Positions 4,962-7,449 of a DNA stretch of 7,449 bases are shown here, piece by piece (position 1 is the first letter of the stretch; each line of letters starts with the position of its first letter). The position numbers and the translations under genes are program-made. This stretch comes from an uncultured Caldimicrobium sp. (lineage in GTDB: Bacteria > Desulfobacterota > Thermodesulfobacteria > Thermodesulfobacteriales > Thermodesulfobacteriaceae): the NCBI GenBank assembly GCA_938091475.1, contig CALLJI010000216.1, positions 1 to 7,449 on the forward strand, given 5' to 3'. A model generated the notes under the pieces. The model was not told where the DNA came from. It did not search any database and saw only the letters and a list, made by a program, of their open reading frames with translations.

Positions 4962-6086
4962 AATAGAAAAATTCCCTTTTTAGATTTGAATAGAGCCTAT
5001 ACACGCTATGGCAAGGAAATAGAAGAAGCAGTCCTTAGGGTTTTAAGGAGTGGAATATATTTAAATGGAGCAGAAACAGAGGCTTTGGAGAGGGCGCTTT
5101 CTTCCTATATGGGAGTGGATTATGCTGTGGGGGTGTCCTCTGGTACTGAAGCCCTATATCTTATCCTAAGAGCCCTGGAGCTACCTCTTGGAAGTTATGT
5201 ACTCCTTCCCTCTTTTACCTTTGTTGCTACAGCAGAAGTCATTGTTAGAGCAGGATTAGTTCCAGCCTTTGTTGATCTGGAGGAAGATACTCCTAATCTC
5301 AGTGTAGAAAGCCTGAGGCAAACTTATGAAAGACTAAGGGCTCAGGGGAGTAAAGTTTCTGCGGTCTTGGCAGTTAGTTTGTTTGGGATTCCCGCAAGGC
5401 TGAAGGAGATCTCAGCCATTTGCAGAGAAGAAAAGCTTTATCTGATTGAGGATATTTGTCAGGCCTTTGGTGCTAAAGTTGAAGATAAAAAAGTAGGAAC
5501 CTTTGGAGTAGCAAGTGCCACCTCCTTTTATCCTACTAAAAATCTTTCCGCTTGTGGTGATGCTGGGATGGTCTTTACAAATGATCCAAATCTCTATGCC
5601 AAGGTGAAAATTTTAAAGGAGCATGGCCAAAGTGCTCCCTATCATTACACTTTCCACGGTGTTAACGGAAGAATTGATGAACTTCAGTGTGCCATCCTTA
5701 GAGTCAAATTTAAATATTTTGAGGAAGAAGCTAACTTGAGAAAAAAATTAGCCAAGTTTTATTTAGAAGAACTTTCCTCTCTTCCTGTTAAAACCTTTAA
5801 CTTGCAAGCAAATTCTGAGCCACTTTATTCTCTCTTTTCCATTAGGGCAAAGGAAAGAGATGACCTTAAAAGTTTCTTAGAGGAAAGGGGAATTAATACG
5901 AGAATCTATTATCCCCTTCCATTACATCTCCAGCCTATTTATAGAGAATTGGGATATAGAGAGGGAGATTTGCCTATTACTGAGAAACTCTGCCGGGAGA
6001 TCCTAAGCCTTCCCTTTTTCCCTGATCTTACTTTGGATGAGGCAAAATATGTAGTTGATACCATAAAAGAGTTCTATGGGGTTTAG
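4959..6086 (+). CDS. DegT/DnrJ/EryC1/StrS-type sugar aminotransferase
   Basis: This PLP enzyme probably transfers an amino group to a nucleotide-linked keto-sugar in cell-surface glycan synthesis. Numbering from the ATT start (375 residues): the N-terminus reads xNRKIPFLDLNRAY, the usual IPFLDL opening of the family. SSGTEAL is at 60-66, EDICQAFGA at 164-172 (PLP-contacting D165 and Q168), and the Schiff-base lysine is K194 in FYPTKNLSACGDAG. The GVNGRIDELQCAIL motif (usual form GxNxRLDExQAAxL) follows, and then the C-terminal domain. Starting at TTG 4986 would remove IPFLD and leave the SD 34 nt away, so I choose ATT 4959. The exact sugar substrate cannot be told from sequence. The TIM-barrel gene follows after 3 nt. 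Confidence 0.9.
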   Translation: MNRKIPFLDLNRAYTRYGKEIEEAVLRVLRSGIYLNGAETEALERALSSYMGVDYAVGVSSGTEALYLILRALELPLGSYVLLPSFTFVATAEVIVRAGLVPAFVDLEEDTPNLSVESLRQTYERLRAQGSKVSAVLAVSLFGIPARLKEISAICREEKLYLIEDICQAFGAKVEDKKVGTFGVASATSFYPTKNLSACGDAGMVFTNDPNLYAKVKILKEHGQSAPYHYTFHGVNGRIDELQCAILRVKFKYFEEEANLRKKLAKFYLEELSSLPVKTFNLQANSEPLYSLFSIRAKERDDLKSFLEERGINTRIYYPLPLHLQPIYRELGYREGDLPITEKLCREILSLPFFPDLTLDEAKYVVDTIKEFYGV

Positions 6087-6089
6087 ACG

Positions 6090-6857
6090 GTGGAGCTCCA
6101 TATCTCTATTCCCTTTAACTTATTGAGGGAAAAGTATTTAAATCAGGTTTTAGAGCTTAGAGTGTCTCCGGAAATTTCTATTAAAGCTGAAGATTTGGAC
6201 ACACTCTCAAGAAAGGAATTCAAAGAAATAGCTGATATATTAAAGAGAGAGGCACTAAAACCCTCTATACATTTACCCTTTATGGATCTATCTTTGGCAG
6301 CTTTAGATCCCTGGATCAGGAAGGTGAGTTTGAAACGCCTCTATTGGGGTATGGAAATAGCAGCCCTCTTTGAACCTAAAATAGCGGTTTTCCATAGTGG
6401 CTATCATCCTGATTATCACCGAGACCAACGCTTGTATTGGAGAGAGATTTTTATGACAGAAAGTTTACCCTCCATCCTTGAGCACTCCTTAGATTTGGGC
6501 TTAAACTTAGCTTTAGAAAATGTTTTTGAGCCTGATCCAGAATTTTTAGCCCCACTTTTTTCCGAGTTTAAAGAGAGACTATCTTGGTGTTTTGATCCAG
6601 CCCATGCCAGGGTTTTCTCAGAGAGGAATGAACTGGATTGGCTTAGTACGCTTTATCCCTACATAAAGGAAATGCATTGTCATGATAACCTGGGTAAATG
6701 GGATGATCATCTACCTCTTGGAAAAGGGGTGATCAATTTTGGCGAAATTTTTCGCTTTCTTAAGGCACACCATTGTAATCCCCTTTTAACCATAGAGGCT
6801 AAAAAAGAGGAAGATGTTTTAGTTTCTTATCAATATCTCCAAAATTTTTGTTTTTAG
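6090..6857 (+). CDS. Sugar-phosphate isomerase/epimerase-like TIM-barrel protein
   Basis: This 255-residue protein belongs to the xylose-isomerase-like TIM-barrel superfamily (AP endonuclease 2 clan). Conserved candidate metal ligands are in place: H61 in SIHLPF, H102 in FHSGYH, E143 in LALENV, D169 and H172 in CFDPAHA, H198 in MHCHDN, H207, and E236 in LTIEAK. The DNLGKWDDHLPLGKG segment near 199-213 is typical of the family. Known members isomerise or epimerise sugars or cleave abasic DNA; this length and motif set favour a sugar enzyme, but the substrate is unknown. The start is GTG at 6090, 3 nt after the aminotransferase stop, with only a weak GGGG upstream, so translation is probably coupled. 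Confidence 0.8.
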   Translation: MELHISIPFNLLREKYLNQVLELRVSPEISIKAEDLDTLSRKEFKEIADILKREALKPSIHLPFMDLSLAALDPWIRKVSLKRLYWGMEIAALFEPKIAVFHSGYHPDYHRDQRLYWREIFMTESLPSILEHSLDLGLNLALENVFEPDPEFLAPLFSEFKERLSWCFDPAHARVFSERNELDWLSTLYPYIKEMHCHDNLGKWDDHLPLGKGVINFGEIFRFLKAHHCNPLLTIEAKKEEDVLVSYQYLQNFCF

Positions 6858-6865
6858 AGCTCAAT

Positions 6866-7449
6866 ATGGGATTTCTTAAGAAAATCTTTCTTTTTTTCTT
6901 TATTTTTCTTTTAGCCTTTCCTTTTTTTCTAAAGGGCAAAGAGGAGGACTTATTTTCAGAGTATATAGAAAATGTAGAAATTTTGCCTTCTGATATTGTT
7001 AAACACCTTCCTTTAGATGTAAATGCTCAAATAGCCTATTTTATCAAATATTTTTCGACGGAGAAAAAGGAGGTTTTGCAGAGGTGGTTTAAAAGGTGTG
7101 AGCCCTTTTTACCATACTTTAGAGTCATCTTTGGAGAAGAGGGGCTCCCTGAAGATCTTATTTATCTTGCGCTGGTAGAGAGTGGATGTAATCCCTTTGC
7201 GGTCTCCCCAGCGAAAGCAGTAGGGATTTGGCAGTTTATAGAAAGTACCGGCAAAAATTATGGCCTAAAAATAGATTTTTGGATTGATGAACGAAGAGAC
7301 TTTATTAAATCTACCTATGCAGCTGCTAAATATCTCAAGAGACTCTATGAGATCTTTGGAGATTGGAGACTTGCAGTAGCAAGCTACAACGCAGGAGAAG
7401 GAAGGGTCTCAAGGGCTTTAAAGGCCAAAAATTTTGTTGATTATTGGAA
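6866..7449 (+). CDS. MltD-like lytic transglycosylase, 3' end beyond the window
   Basis: The reading frame is open from ATG 6866 to the edge (194 codons seen). Residues 1-24 form a signal peptide or membrane anchor (KK followed by a Phe/Leu-rich stretch, no lipobox Cys). Residues about 82-190 are a GH23/SLT domain: the catalytic Glu is E105 in LVESG, followed by SPAKAVGIWQFIEST (114-128), the YAAAKYL helix (161-167) and the NAGEG signature at 175-179. Such enzymes cleave peptidoglycan in the periplasm to give 1,6-anhydro-muropeptides. MltD proteins usually carry C-terminal LysM repeats, which would lie beyond the window. It begins 8 nt after the TIM-barrel gene with a weak AGAG signal, so it is probably in the same operon. 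Confidence 0.88.
   Translation, partial: MGFLKKIFLFFFIFLLAFPFFLKGKEEDLFSEYIENVEILPSDIVKHLPLDVNAQIAYFIKYFSTEKKEVLQRWFKRCEPFLPYFRVIFGEEGLPEDLIYLALVESGCNPFAVSPAKAVGIWQFIESTGKNYGLKIDFWIDERRDFIKSTYAAAKYLKRLYEIFGDWRLAVASYNAGEGRVSRALKAKNFVDYW

Overview
The window looks like chromosomal DNA of an AT-rich, probably anaerobic and possibly thermophilic bacterium. Proteins are rich in Lys/Glu/Arg, and strong Shine-Dalgarno (SD) sites of the AAGGAGGT type precede internal operon genes. Thermodesulfobacteriota or a neighbouring lineage is my best guess, from general sequence character only.

Layout. Positions 1-385 hold no gene I can defend. They carry a dense array of REP-type palindromes: about 20 nt, GGGC...GCCC ends, a GTAG tag on one side, and a core that changes sequence but keeps pairing. 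A small rightward gene (536-745) converges on a seven-gene leftward operon (4605 down to 742). In order the operon encodes an HMA-like membrane protein, a DUF5132-like membrane-anchored helical protein, a tiny membrane/coiled-coil protein, a P1B-type metal ATPase, an amphipathic coiled-coil protein, a hypothetical protein and an SCP2-like lipid-binding protein. A second set of REP palindromes (4747-4802) lies beyond the operon. Then comes a rightward operon: a DegT-type sugar aminotransferase, a sugar-phosphate isomerase-like TIM barrel, and a lytic transglycosylase cut by the window edge.

The leftward operon is the interesting part. The ATPase lacks the transmembrane Cys-Pro-Cys metal site (YHT at the aligned position) and the N-terminal CxxC. 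A Cys-poor P1B ATPase beside HMA-like and small helical membrane proteins resembles the gene clusters described for ferrosomes, lipid-bounded iron-phosphate organelles built around the P1B-6 ATPase FezB. The SCP2-like protein would suit a lipid-bounded compartment. The ferrosome assignment is inference.

The operon and the small convergent gene are preceded by the same promoter layout: an exact shared 18-mer within three NTAACA-like repeats on an 11-bp period, the last repeat ending 9 bp before a -10 hexamer. That resembles a Pho box (PhoB/PhoP class), suggesting phosphate control of both units. Both first genes lack an SD and may be leaderless. The aminotransferase appears to start at an AUU codon.
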